Part shown: in pieces, positions 8,041 through 15,806 of the stretch
How the letters are laid out: the number at the start of each line of letters is the position of its first letter
Numbering within the stretch: position 1 is the first letter of the stretch
Source: a virus
DNA: 28,804 bases
IMG/VR virus record: IMGVR_UViG_3300010430_006903
Coordinates: 1 to 28,804 of that record
Direction: 5' to 3' (one strand)
Notes under the pieces: generated by a model
What the model saw: only the letters and a program-made list of their open reading frames with translations
Told to the model about the DNA's origin: nothing
The model's database searches: none
Translations under genes and position numbers: made by a program

Positions 8041-8937
8041 CTATAAACTAAAATTTAAATTTGATACAACATTTAGTGGTGTACCACCTGTATTTCTAAC
8101 AATGTTTTTAATCCACTTTGAAGAATCATCAATTGGAGAAACTGAAGAGTTTAAAATAACTGGAGTGTTTAAATTATTATGAATAAAATAGCTTCCATTT
8201 GTTGTAATTGGTTTATAGTAAGTTGAACACTCAATTGATGTACAACCATCTGCAGGATGGCCATATAAAAATGAAATTCCACTATCTCCAAGATTAATAA
8301 CAGACCTATTTGAAAATGTTAGCTTTCCATTAAACTGTCTGATTATTCCAAGTAAATTTGGATTAGTTCCAGCTCTTTTATTTTCAATCTCAATTGTGAT
8401 ATATAAATCTGTATCAATATTAAGATTTCCAAAACAATTAATCGCATGATAATTGTCATTTTCTGTGCTTTGTTTAAATATAAATTTTGCTTCACCAGCA
8501 ACATGTCTTGAAATACTAATACTTGATACATAACAAGTAATAGAATCATCTATTTCATAAACATATGTTCCATCATTATCACACATATAACTAATATAAA
8601 GAGGTACTCCTTTTACACCACTTTCAATTGCTTTTTTTAAAGTCTTAAATGGTGTTACTGTTGAACTTCCATCATTAGAATCATCACCATCCACTGAGTT
8701 TATATAAACCCTTTTTCCAATTTGCCCTAATGCTCCACCAACATCATCCCAAATTTGCTTTCTAAACTTAGCAACATTAGGCATTGTTGAGTCAATTACA
8801 TTTCCATTATTATCTATTAACTGAACTGTCACATCTTCAGGAGTTGAAGAATGATACATTTTCCCAACATTCCTATTCCATGAACTCACAACTTCAATAA
8901 AACTGTTCATCTTTTGTTGTAACAAACCTAAATCCAT
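8041..8937 (-). CDS. Putative tail fibre/tailspike, beta-helix receptor-binding protein
   Basis: The 298-residue protein starts with a short helical segment (about 1-30, possible trimerisation or docking) and a linker. From about residue 96 it has KRVYINSVDGDDSNDGSS followed by TPFKTLKKAIESG, which is the entry motif of right-handed parallel beta-helix (pectate-lyase-like) tailspikes. The remainder is strand-rich with many Asn, Ser and Ile, as in beta-helical coils. It probably recognises or degrades a surface polysaccharide. No catalytic residues can be assigned. It overlaps the collar gene by one base (TAATG), which suggests that collar and spike form one two-part fibre. Confidence 0.72.
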   Translation of the reverse strand: MDLGLLQQKMNSFIEVVSSWNRNVGKMYHSSTPEDVTVQLIDNNGNVIDSTMPNVAKFRKQIWDDVGGALGQIGKRVYINSVDGDDSNDGSSTVTPFKTLKKAIESGVKGVPLYISYMCDNDGTYVYEIDDSITCYVSSISISRHVAGEAKFIFKQSTENDNYHAINCFGNLNIDTDLYITIEIENKRAGTNPNLLGIIRQFNGKLTFSNRSVINLGDSGISFLYGHPADGCTSIECSTYYKPITTNGSYFIHNNLNTPVILNSSVSPIDDSSKWIKNIVRNTGGTPLNVVSNLNFSL

Positions 8938-9446
8938 TATTTAACTCCTAATTTATTTTTTATTAGACCTAGTTGTCTAGCATTTTCAATTTCTTGTAAG
9001 CCTAAAGTAAAGCTAACATCAAACATCACTAAAGTATTTTCCTCATAAGAATAAGGCAAATACTGAAAATCAAATAAACCTGTTGCATTTTGATAAACTA
9101 TTTGTATTTTAAATGTTTGTCTTAGTTCTGGAGGAAATGCATATGGAGGTTCTGCAACCATAAATAAAGTTCCATCTTCGAGATATAAACCAGCTAATCT
9201 TGTATAATCATCAGCTTCATCTGGAGTTACATCACAAGTAAACTCAACTGTATTAGCATCAAATGTTCTATATAAAGAGATATCTTTTTGGATAAATCCT
9301 TGAATATCATTTTTATTTAGATTCTCATTTATTTCTAAATCTTGATTAGAGAACTTAAAATATTTAGGTTTGATACTTCTACCATTTGAACTAGCATTTG
9401 CTAAAGCTGCTTTTCCAGCTATTGTTATTAAACTTTTACCAATCAT
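8937..9446 (-). CDS. H: Tail-collar fibre protein, N-terminal part of P2 gpH type
   Basis: The 169-residue protein matches the conserved N-terminal collar domain of P2 gpH-type fibres (DUF3751). It opens with SLITIAGKAALANASSNGR, and the segment DYTRLAGLYLEDGTLFMVAEPP is typical. In P2 this domain attaches a long fibre to the baseplate and is only the start of a protein several times longer. Here the gene ends after the attachment domain (LGLIKNKLG), and the distal part appears to be the separate next gene. Confidence 0.85.
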   Translation of the reverse strand: MIGKSLITIAGKAALANASSNGRSIKPKYFKFSNQDLEINENLNKNDIQGFIQKDISLYRTFDANTVEFTCDVTPDEADDYTRLAGLYLEDGTLFMVAEPPYAFPPELRQTFKIQIVYQNATGLFDFQYLPYSYEENTLVMFDVSFTLGLQEIENARQLGLIKNKLGVK

Positions 9447-9974
9447 TTATACTCCTACTTGAGTTGCTATACATGAAACTTCACCTACAGCTCCACATGA
9501 GATATTTTGTTCACCTCTATTTTTATATGACAAATCAATACTCTCTAAATGAGAACTTTTTCTTTTAGCTGTTTCAACTAGCTTTTTTACTTTATTAACA
9601 TTTGCAATACTTACAGGCTTATCATATGCAGAGATATCAAGTTTAAACTTGTTTGGAACTCCTCCATAATCAAACCATTGTAAAACCTTCACATCATCAA
9701 ATATTGAGTTAGCTGCCATTCTTACTGCATATACAGTTCCAGCATATTTTTTAATCTCTCTTGCATTCTTTAAATATAATCTTTGTTCTTCTTCATCAAA
9801 ACCATCTATATTTACATCTAGTAATAAAGCTAAATGAGGAAGTAAACTCACATCACACTTCAAAGGATTAATAGTTAGATTTGAAGTATCAAACTTTGAA
9901 AGAGTATTAAGAGTAATATTTTCTAAATCTCTTTGCTCTTGTGACTCATTTACAGGTAATAGTGAATTACTCAT
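9447..9974 (-). CDS. I: Tail protein I, P2 gpI family
   Basis: The 175-residue protein has the gpI pattern: the N-terminal SLLPVNESQEQRDLENITLNTL, then LLPHLALLLDVNIDGFDEEEQR, then AGTVYAVRMAANSIF. gpI is a baseplate wedge component next to gpJ and links wedges to fibres. It overlaps gpJ by 8 bases and abuts the collar gene. The order W-J-I-H is the P2 order. Confidence 0.92.
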   Translation of the reverse strand: MSNSLLPVNESQEQRDLENITLNTLSKFDTSNLTINPLKCDVSLLPHLALLLDVNIDGFDEEEQRLYLKNAREIKKYAGTVYAVRMAANSIFDDVKVLQWFDYGGVPNKFKLDISAYDKPVSIANVNKVKKLVETAKRKSSHLESIDLSYKNRGEQNISCGAVGEVSCIATQVGV

Positions 9975-11070
9975 AATTAGCCTTTACAAAGTTAAGATTA
10001 AATGTAAGATTTAACTTCTCATTATTTGCTACATTTAGATCACTATTTGAAGTAAGCTCTACTTTAAATACTCCTGCAACATGAAGATTTTTAATAAGTG
10101 CAGAATATGGTAAATCCTCACCAATTTTAAAACTTCTAGAGAAGTTATCTTCAATCATCTTTCTTACATTTGATTCATCTAATAAATCAAATATATGTAT
10201 AGTTCCTGTAACAGTTACTTCTTTTATAGATGCATGATGTACATTTACATGATCATTTAAAGCCTGTACTTTCTCATCATTGAAAATAGCTTCAACTTTT
10301 GATTTGGCATCATTATTTGAATCAACATCAATATAGATGTCTACTACACCCTCACTAGGACTTTGAACATCAACATCTTTTACTCTTTCATCTGCTTTAT
10401 AAGTGAAGTACTCATAAGCTTTTTCACTCCCTGCAGTTGAGTATTGATTTAAAGATAAAATAGCTCTTTCAAAGAACTCTTCATCACTCTCAACCTCACT
10501 TCCACCTGTAAAATCCTCTAATGATTTTGGAGTTAATACATAAGGATAAGGAGAGATAACATTCTCAGTCTTAACTGTTGACTCTTTAACTTTTTTATTT
10601 AGTTGCACTTTTCCATTTGCTTTTAAAGTTCCTGCAGCTATTGTGATACTCTCAAGTAAAACAGATGTATAAGTATCATCATTGTTACTTAGCACTAATC
10701 CTTTTGGAACTATGATATCTTTTGATAAGCTCTCTTCAATTGAGAACTCATAAGCAGCTGTTGGTTCTTCTCCCTCTAGTCTAGTCTCACCTGCATACAT
10801 ACCAAAGATAAAATTGTCTAAATCTTCATCTTTTGCATAGTGTGGAAGCATTGCTTTTATTGCACTATTAAACATAGTTTTTAACATTGCTTCTTTATAT
10901 GATAAAAGTTCAATATGCATCATGTTTGAATCAGACTCAACAGGTATCCAGTCTGGGTTTGCTTCAGTTAAGATTTTGATATTCTCTTTTTTAATATCTT
11001 CAAACTTTGCAGATGTAAAGATATTTGGAACTGGCAATTTAGATATCTTTTCTTTTAGTGAAACATTCAT
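9967..11070 (-). CDS. J: Baseplate wedge protein J, P2 gpJ (gp47-like) family
   Basis: The 367-residue protein is a gpJ/T4 gp6-like wedge component. Recognisable parts are LTEANPDWIPVESDSNMMHIELLSYKE (start region, shown in part), the central SLEDFTGGSEVESDEEFFER with its conserved GG..ES..... pattern, and the later STAGSEKAYEYFTYKADERV. It builds the outer ring of the baseplate. Length is slightly above P2 gpJ (302). Confidence 0.92.
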   Translation of the reverse strand: MNVSLKEKISKLPVPNIFTSAKFEDIKKENIKILTEANPDWIPVESDSNMMHIELLSYKEAMLKTMFNSAIKAMLPHYAKDEDLDNFIFGMYAGETRLEGEEPTAAYEFSIEESLSKDIIVPKGLVLSNNDDTYTSVLLESITIAAGTLKANGKVQLNKKVKESTVKTENVISPYPYVLTPKSLEDFTGGSEVESDEEFFERAILSLNQYSTAGSEKAYEYFTYKADERVKDVDVQSPSEGVVDIYIDVDSNNDAKSKVEAIFNDEKVQALNDHVNVHHASIKEVTVTGTIHIFDLLDESNVRKMIEDNFSRSFKIGEDLPYSALIKNLHVAGVFKVELTSNSDLNVANNEKLNLTFNLNFVKANYE

Positions 11071-11072
11071 AA

Positions 11073-11411
11073 TTAAAACCCTCCCATATTAAATTCAATC
11101 TCATCATCTTCAAACTCTATTTTTACACTTACACTATAATTGATAGTGTCTATTTCTAAATAGTTAATTCCCTTTGGAATAAACTCATTATCCCAAGGCT
11201 CAAAGTTTTCATCAAAGAAACACTCTAAAAGATACTTTGATAAAAGCATCTTCCACTTTTCAGTCATAGGCTTATCAACTAACTCATGAACCTTACTTCC
11301 AAAGTGTGGAAGATGAACTCTTGAACCAAGTGGAGTTGTAATAAGTCTTGCAAATCTTTGCTCTTTACTATTACTGTAAAATGATTTTTTAAGCTCTATA
11401 TTTAATGCCAT
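11073..11411 (-). CDS. W: Baseplate protein W, gp25-like
   Basis: The 112-residue protein belongs to the GPW/gp25 family. It has RFARLITTPLGSRVHLPHFGS, the hallmark TTP-G-R---P-FGS, followed by helices and a C-terminal VSVKIEFED strand. It is a wedge component that nucleates the sheath. It starts 2 bases downstream of the PAAR gene stop and precedes gpJ by 2 bases. Confidence 0.93.
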   Translation of the reverse strand: MALNIELKKSFYSNSKEQRFARLITTPLGSRVHLPHFGSKVHELVDKPMTEKWKMLLSKYLLECFFDENFEPWDNEFIPKGINYLEIDTINYSVSVKIEFEDDEIEFNMGGF

Positions 11412-11413
11412 TT

Positions 11414-11680
11414 CTAACCTACAAACACATTACTTGAACCACTTGCAGAGTGTCCACAAGTTGCTAAGTCACCCTCATTACAAACAGCTATACCATTTAC
11501 AAACACATTATTAGAACCTGCAATCATTACAGGACCAGCATGAACACCAACTCCATGAGGTGCAACTGGATCACCATTTACAGAAACTAAAGAATCATTT
11601 GCATAAACAGTTCCATCTTGAACAACACCTGTAATTACTCCACCTGCTGCATCAACTCCTACTCTGCAAATTCCAGACAT
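11414..11680 (-). CDS. PAAR-domain spike-tip protein
   Basis: The 88-residue protein is a complete PAAR domain with repeated strand-turn units: SVNGDPVAPHGVGVHAGPV, SNNVFVNGIAV, GDLATCGH and finally SSNVFVG. H42, H47, C67, C75 and H77 are candidate metal ligands near the apex. PAAR proteins cap beta-helical spikes with a sharp, metal-stabilised tip that pierces the outer membrane. It lies next to the gpV gene, whose spike it should cap. P2 itself puts the tip in gpV and has no separate PAAR gene at this place. Confidence 0.9.
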   Translation of the reverse strand: MSGICRVGVDAAGGVITGVVQDGTVYANDSLVSVNGDPVAPHGVGVHAGPVMIAGSNNVFVNGIAVCNEGDLATCGHSASGSSNVFVG

Positions 11681-11691
11681 ATTCTTATCCT

Positions 11692-12168
11692 TTAGTTTAA
11701 ATCAATTCTTGATCCATCAATATCAACTTCTCCAGCTGCTTGAATTTTAATCTTTCCACCAGCTTTTAAAGTGATATCACCTACACAATCAAAACTCAAG
11801 TGTTTAGCCTTTGAATCATAAGAGATTTTAGTGCCATCCTCAAAAGTTATAATTGCTGTATGCCCATTAGAACCATCTGGCTCTTTACAATTTCTATTAA
11901 AAATAGATCTAATAATAAATCCACTATTTGCATTACCAAATGGACTTATAACTAGAACTTGTTCATCTACTCTAAGAGGAAACCAAACTTTTCCATATGA
12001 ATTAGCCAAAGACACAACAGGTAAGAATCTAGTAACTCTTCTCTCCTCTTCATCCTCATCTAAAATCACTCTTGCAAGTGCTTTTCCATCTTTCATTTTT
12101 GTTTCACTAATAGAACCTACTTGAACAATGTTTTCAAGTCTTCTTTTTAGTTCTGTTAAAGAGATCAT
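11692..12168 (-). CDS. V: Baseplate central spike protein V, P2 gpV family
   Basis: This protein has an OB-fold N-terminal part (GSISETKMKDGKALARVIL, then RFLPVVSLANSYGKVWFPL and DEQVLVISPFGN) and a C-terminal triple beta-helix (SFDCVGDITLKAGGKIKIQ). It is the membrane-puncturing trimer under the hub. I place the start at the ATG at 12168 (158 residues), because it overlaps the upstream TGA as ATGA, with a GGGAAG 9 bases before. A TTG at 12186 in the same frame would add six residues inside the previous gene and is less likely. Confidence 0.92.
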   Translation of the reverse strand: MISLTELKRRLENIVQVGSISETKMKDGKALARVILDEDEEERRVTRFLPVVSLANSYGKVWFPLRVDEQVLVISPFGNANSGFIIRSIFNRNCKEPDGSNGHTAIITFEDGTKISYDSKAKHLSFDCVGDITLKAGGKIKIQAAGEVDIDGSRIDLN

Positions 12169-12464
12169 TTCTGTACTGCTTCCCAAATTTTATTAACTGT
12201 CTCTTTTACTTCTGAAACATCTTTATTTAAGTGTTTAATCTCTGCATAAAAGATTTCTCTAGTAACAAAAATCTTTCTTGCTTCTGATTCCTTCAACATT
12301 ACATTACAAAGCTTTTCTAATTCTGTAACTGTATCTTCAAGGGTTTTAATTTTCTTATCATTTTGTCTAGTCATATGCGTATTAATTGCAAAAGCTGAAG
12401 CAATAGTAACAGTAGCAACTAACACATGCCACAACTGAATAGTAAACTCAAAATTCATAATCAA
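12165..12464 (-). CDS. Membrane-anchored coiled-coil protein, candidate inner-membrane spanin
   Basis: The 99-residue protein has one N-terminal membrane segment (about residues 9-27, LWHVLVATVTIASAFAI). A highly charged, coiled-coil-like domain follows (about 33-99, KKIKTLEDTVTELEKL). This N-in, single-TM plus periplasmic coiled coil is the architecture of inner-membrane spanins such as Rz. It lies between a lipoprotein and gpV, in the interval where P2 keeps its lysis genes. A holin-associated or structural role is also possible; the sequence alone does not decide. An AAGGG precedes the ATG. Confidence 0.65.
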   Translation of the reverse strand: MIMNFEFTIQLWHVLVATVTIASAFAINTHMTRQNDKKIKTLEDTVTELEKLCNVMLKESEARKIFVTREIFYAEIKHLNKDVSEVKETVNKIWEAVQK

Positions 12465-12484
12465 AACCCTTTATTTTAAAATCG

Positions 12485-12514
12485 GTAGATACAAAAGAAA
12501 CCTCTTGTACCTAC
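12485..12514 (-). terminator. 13-bp hairpin between lysis-like genes
   Basis: GTAG-TACAA-AG arms (12485-12497 and 12502-12514) pair over 13 positions around a 4-base loop. In the minus-strand RNA the only imperfections are two G.U pairs, whereas the plus-strand RNA would have A.C mismatches. This indicates that the structure works in the minus-strand late transcript. Only a short T-run follows, so it may be an attenuator or RNA-processing site between the lipoprotein gene and the downstream baseplate genes. Confidence 0.45.
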
Positions 12515-12522
12515 ATCACAAA

Positions 12523-12798
12523 CTATTTCGCCTCTTCTTGCTCTGGAGGCTTTACTCTTTTATAAACTGTCTCTGCCATAGAACCACCTGTCTCAACTGT
12601 AGAGTTCAAGTTTTTGAGTTTTTCTGCCGTTTCTTCTGAAACTACACCTCTTTCAATAGCAGCTGCTCCTGCAGCCTTTGTAATTGCATGAGCTGTTTTA
12701 GCTTTTTCCCAGCTAGACTCAACCTTTGCATTATCACAACCTGCAAAGAAACAAGCAGCCATAAAAGCTGCAAACACTACCATCATTAATTTTTTCAT
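12523..12798 (-). CDS. Small lipoprotein, candidate outer-membrane spanin
   Basis: The 91-residue protein starts MKKLMMVVFAAFMAACFFAGC. It has a lysine-charged n-region, a hydrophobic core and an FAGC lipobox, with the predicted lipidated cysteine at 21 followed by Asp 22. The remaining 70 residues are polar, helical and proline-containing near the end (VKPPEQEEAK). Lipoproteins next to a TM/coiled-coil protein in a phage lysis position are typically outer-membrane spanins (Rz1-like), though most are more proline-rich. Its start overlaps the preceding gene by 4 bases (ATGA). Confidence 0.72.
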   Translation of the reverse strand: MKKLMMVVFAAFMAACFFAGCDNAKVESSWEKAKTAHAITKAAGAAAIERGVVSEETAEKLKNLNSTVETGGSMAETVYKRVKPPEQEEAK

Positions 12799-13175
12799 TG
12801 AAAACTCCCTTTATATGTAATTTTCATTTCGTCATTTTTAACTTTGTCTCTCCAGAATGCATCTTGTCCTTTTAAAGCTACTGCTAAAAAGTAATTAACA
12901 GCAAAGAACAATCTAATAGCTCTAGTAAAGATATTTGAACCATTAATAATGATTGCAATTAAATTTACTAAGAACATCACATTTGCAAAAATAAAGTCAG
13001 CCTTTGTCTCACCTTCATGGAACATCCAATCATGGATATTACAAGCCTCTTTAATACAAAGCCCAATAAATACACTTGGTACTTTAATACCACCTTTTGC
13101 TCCACACCCATTGCAAACTGCAGCTCTTTGTGCAGGTGTTGCTTCAACGTATGTATTTGGTTTATATAGTTGCAT
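12795..13175 (-). CDS. Membrane protein with phospholipase A2-like motif
   Basis: The 126-residue protein begins with a cysteine-rich part: CNGCGAKGG (21-29), C40, then ACNIHDWMF (44-52) with an HD dyad at 48-49 and Asp 60. AC--HD------G----AD--F is the active-site signature of phospholipase A2-like folds, with a glycine-rich calcium-loop-like segment before it. Two hydrophobic stretches follow (about 61-78 and 83-101), so it should be membrane-bound. It lies immediately upstream of the lipoprotein, where P2 has holin/endolysin genes. It might act as a holin substitute or a membrane-damaging lysis factor. The motif is seen; the enzyme activity is inferred. Confidence 0.68.
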   Translation of the reverse strand: MQLYKPNTYVEATPAQRAAVCNGCGAKGGIKVPSVFIGLCIKEACNIHDWMFHEGETKADFIFANVMFLVNLIAIIINGSNIFTRAIRLFFAVNYFLAVALKGQDAFWRDKVKNDEMKITYKGSFQ

Positions 13176-13470
13176 CTAATCCTCCTACAACTTTAACCTG
13201 TGCTCTTAATAGAAATACTTCTTTTGATTTTCTAGAATCAACATCAACTTCACTTTCAACAATCTCAAGATATTCACTTGATGCAGTTGCATTCATATAA
13301 TCATTAAAGAACTGCTCACCATTATCAACAGATACAAACATTCCAAAAAAAACATATTTTGATACTAAGTCTTTAGGCTTTCGTCTAAGGATATTTACTT
13401 TCACATCTTTTGTATGTTTCTTTGCAATATCTTCAATTGCTTTCTTTGCATCAGCTTCATTTAAATACAT
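13162..13470 (-). CDS. Hypothetical virion protein, connector or tail-completion-like by position
   Basis: I do not recognise the 102-residue sequence. It has helix-strand alternation with a LLRAQVKVVGG strand near the end and no membrane segment. It overlaps the preceding gene by 10 bases and the PLA2-like gene by 14, so it is tightly packed in the late operon. The position between the capsid and lysis-like genes fits a head-tail connector or tail-terminator protein. Confidence 0.6.
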   Translation of the reverse strand: MYLNEADAKKAIEDIAKKHTKDVKVNILRRKPKDLVSKYVFFGMFVSVDNGEQFFNDYMNATASSEYLEIVESEVDVDSRKSKEVFLLRAQVKVVGGLDATI

Positions 13471-13799
13471 GAGTACTGCACCTCGTTTGGCTCATCATTG
13501 TTTGTTTGGTTTAAAGCACTATTTGATCTATCAAGCCAATAATTTTGAAAAGTCTTAACATCTTTGAATGTTTCTAGCGACTCTTCATACTCATTAACTC
13601 TATCTTGCATATCAACCCAAAGTAATGGAGCAAGATAATAAAAAGCTTTTGATCCAATAACTTCTACTTGTTGAATCTCATCTTCAAAATCAACATGGTT
13701 ATAATCCCAAATTGCTCTATTTAAATGAGGAGTAATTGCATCATCATCTAAACTTAAAGGGAATAACCCCTTTAAATCTGCTATCTTAACTGCTTCCAT
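13461..13799 (-). CDS. Head completion/connector-like protein (position of P2 gpL)
   Basis: The 112-residue protein is mostly helical: LSLDDDAITPHLNRAIWDYNH, FYYLAPLLWVDMQDRV and a Trp/Tyr-rich middle part. This resembles small phage head-tail adaptor proteins, but I cannot name a family with certainty. It follows the capsid gene by 10 bases, where P2 encodes the terminase small subunit M and head completion protein L. I see no convincing gpM here. Confidence 0.6.
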   Translation of the reverse strand: MEAVKIADLKGLFPLSLDDDAITPHLNRAIWDYNHVDFEDEIQQVEVIGSKAFYYLAPLLWVDMQDRVNEYEESLETFKDVKTFQNYWLDRSNSALNQTNNDEPNEVQYSCI

Positions 13800-13809
13800 T
13801 TTCTACTTC

Positions 13810-14973
13810 TTAAGCTGCTGTTACTGTTACTTTAATATCTTTAGTTGAACTACCATCATCAACTACTACAGTTGTTGTTCCTTCAGCTATACCAGTTACA
13901 GTAATTTTTCCAGTTGCACTATCATAAGTAGCAGTTGCAACTGTTGCATCTTTAGAGATTGCCGTAACACCTTCAAGTCCATCTCCAGCTGCACTTGTTA
14001 CAGTTCTTTGACTTGTTGCACCAACTGCAACAGACACTTCATAAGAAGTAATATCTAATGAAACAATTGTCATGTAAGTTACATACTTATGAATATCAAA
14101 TTCATAATCTGGGTAAACTACAAACTTATATTTAAGAGCAGATTCTGCATTGTCATACCATCTATCTCTTTTTACTCTCGATGAGATTCCAAAAATCATG
14201 TTCTTTAAAGGAGTTAATAAGTACTCATCATTTGGAACATCTGGACTCACCTCAATTGGCAACTGCATAAAGCTTCTATTATCAGCTTTTAAAAGTGTTG
14301 CTACATCTTTGTATTTCTCAGCAATTTCAAACTGATACTCTGTGTAATCATCATCACTCATTAAGATTGCTGACATACTTCTTGCATCTTTGTTTGCATT
14401 CTTAACAAGATGTTTAAGTCTCATTAAAATTGAATCACTTGAAGATGTTGGTTTAATTGTATGCTCACTCTCAGATGCAACAGTAAACCAACCTTTTGCA
14501 AGATCAGTAAATGCAGCAGTATGATCATCACTATCACTCTTACCTACAATTCCTAAGTAAAGTAAGTCATTTGAGAAAATAGTATTGAATGAAGAAAATT
14601 GCTCTTTTTCAAAATTTGGATTATCTTGATTATCTTCTAAAGTGTCATCATTAATTTTTGCATTTAACTCAACACCTCTTGTCATATCAAGCTTACAACC
14701 AATTTTTCCAAGCTTCTTAAGGTTAGCTTCTGGTGCTTCCTGTCCAGACTTATGCCTAGTAAGCATTCCTTTAGCTGCATCCCATCCACTTCTTTCTTTT
14801 GTAAGCTTTCCTGTAATATCAGTAGTAACTTTTCCAAGTAAAGCATGAGCTGCAATAATTGACTTAACAAATACTCTACCTTGCTTTGCTGTTAAAGAAC
14901 CAGATAGAGTTACATCTGTTGGATCTACTGAACCACTTTTTGCAATATCGTTTAATCCCATGATTCCACTCAT
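13810..14973 (-). CDS. N: Major capsid protein, P2 gpN family, with C-terminal Ig-like domain
   Basis: The 387-residue protein follows the protease/scaffold gene with start and stop overlapping, as N follows O in P2. Residues about 30-310 match the gpN-type capsid (KLGKIGCKLDMTRGVELNAK, then AILMSDDDYTEYQFEIAEKY and YDNAESALKYKFVVYPDYEF). Residues about 312-387 form a separate Ser/Thr/Val-rich beta domain with DATVATATYDSATGKITVTG and GTTTVVVDDGS, typical of BIG2-type Ig-like domains. The last residues are TVTAA. The extra domain probably lies on the outer surface of the head. P2 gpN (357) lacks it. Confidence 0.92.
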   Translation of the reverse strand: MSGIMGLNDIAKSGSVDPTDVTLSGSLTAKQGRVFVKSIIAAHALLGKVTTDITGKLTKERSGWDAAKGMLTRHKSGQEAPEANLKKLGKIGCKLDMTRGVELNAKINDDTLEDNQDNPNFEKEQFSSFNTIFSNDLLYLGIVGKSDSDDHTAAFTDLAKGWFTVASESEHTIKPTSSSDSILMRLKHLVKNANKDARSMSAILMSDDDYTEYQFEIAEKYKDVATLLKADNRSFMQLPIEVSPDVPNDEYLLTPLKNMIFGISSRVKRDRWYDNAESALKYKFVVYPDYEFDIHKYVTYMTIVSLDITSYEVSVAVGATSQRTVTSAAGDGLEGVTAISKDATVATATYDSATGKITVTGIAEGTTTVVVDDGSSTKDIKVTVTAA

Positions 14974-15806
14974 TATAAAATTCCTCCTGTTTCACTTTCA
15001 GTTTCTTCTTTTTCGATTTTTACATCACCATTTTGTTTGCTCTTCTTAAGAGCTTCTTTTGTTTCTTTGTCACTCTTTTCTAAAGCTTCAACTTTAGTTT
15101 TCATTTCCCCTAACTGATCTGTTAAAGGTTTCATTGCTTTTGTTAAAGCAGCTTCAAACTCTTCTGGTGTCATTTCTTTATCTTCTCCTTCATTAGATTT
15201 ATGAACATTAGCTTGATCGTTATATACACTTCCACTAATTTCAAAGCTTGTTCTTCCAAAAAGCTTTTTAAACATAGAGATAAAATCATTCATTGAATAG
15301 TTCTTCTCATCTGCTTTTTCTACAGTTGGATTTTCTTCCTCTGTTTTAGTAGCAGTTCCAGCCATAGAGATACCAGCAATATCTCCATCTTTTACACCTT
15401 TTTTTAACTCTTCATCTTCAAGTTTGATTCCAACAGCCCAAGAACCTACAGGCTCATCTGGGAAAATAGAATCATTTTCTTTTACAATCCAGCTCTCTGC
15501 AACAAAAGCTTTCTCAACTTCAAAGGAATGGTCTTTATCAACATTGTTAGTAAATCTTGATTTCATAAATGCATATGAAGCTTTTAAGATTTCATCTACA
15601 TCTGTATAATCACCATCAGTATCAACTTCATTTGGTGCATATACAATCCCGTAAATAATCCCTTGCTCATCATCACTTTTCTTAATCTTGATATCTCTTG
15701 CATAAGGTGGCACACCATCAGCAGATTTATAAATAATCGACTTTTTGTTTGCTCCAGCTTTTACAAGTGAAATATGTGTAATTGCAATATTTGACAACTT
15801 AGGCAC
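14973..15806 (-). CDS. O: Capsid protease/scaffold, XkdF-like protease domain (role of P2 gpO)
   Basis: The 277-residue protein has an N-terminal XkdF-type serine protease domain. It contains GIVYAPNEVDTDGDY (53-67), DKDHSFEVEKAFVAESWIV with H93, and GDIAGISMAG with S147 as a likely nucleophile. From about residue 210 the rest is a charged coiled coil (ALTKAMKPLTDQLGEMKTK) typical of a scaffold. P2 gpO also joins protease and scaffold, although its protease is of another sequence type. Translation starts at GTG (15806), preceded by AGGAG at 6 bases. It is the first gene of the main late operon. Confidence 0.87.
   Translation of the reverse strand: MPKLSNIAITHISLVKAGANKKSIIYKSADGVPPYARDIKIKKSDDEQGIIYGIVYAPNEVDTDGDYTDVDEILKASYAFMKSRFTNNVDKDHSFEVEKAFVAESWIVKENDSIFPDEPVGSWAVGIKLEDEELKKGVKDGDIAGISMAGTATKTEEENPTVEKADEKNYSMNDFISMFKKLFGRTSFEISGSVYNDQANVHKSNEGEDKEMTPEEFEAALTKAMKPLTDQLGEMKTKVEALEKSDKETKEALKKSKQNGDVKIEKEETESETGGIL

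Noticed and set aside
11831-12124. Plus-strand 97-codon frame
   Set aside because: It lies wholly within the gpV gene, which has strong family motifs. The frame has Ser/Leu-rich content typical of a reverse-strand shadow and no ribosome site.
12169-12186. TTG start for gpV six codons upstream
   Set aside because: The ATG at 12168 overlaps the preceding TGA as ATGA, a typical coupled junction, and the gpV family normally begins near this point.
12949-13300. Two plus-strand frames opposite the PLA2-like gene
   Set aside because: Both mirror the minus-strand coding genes of the packed late operon and lack ribosome sites.
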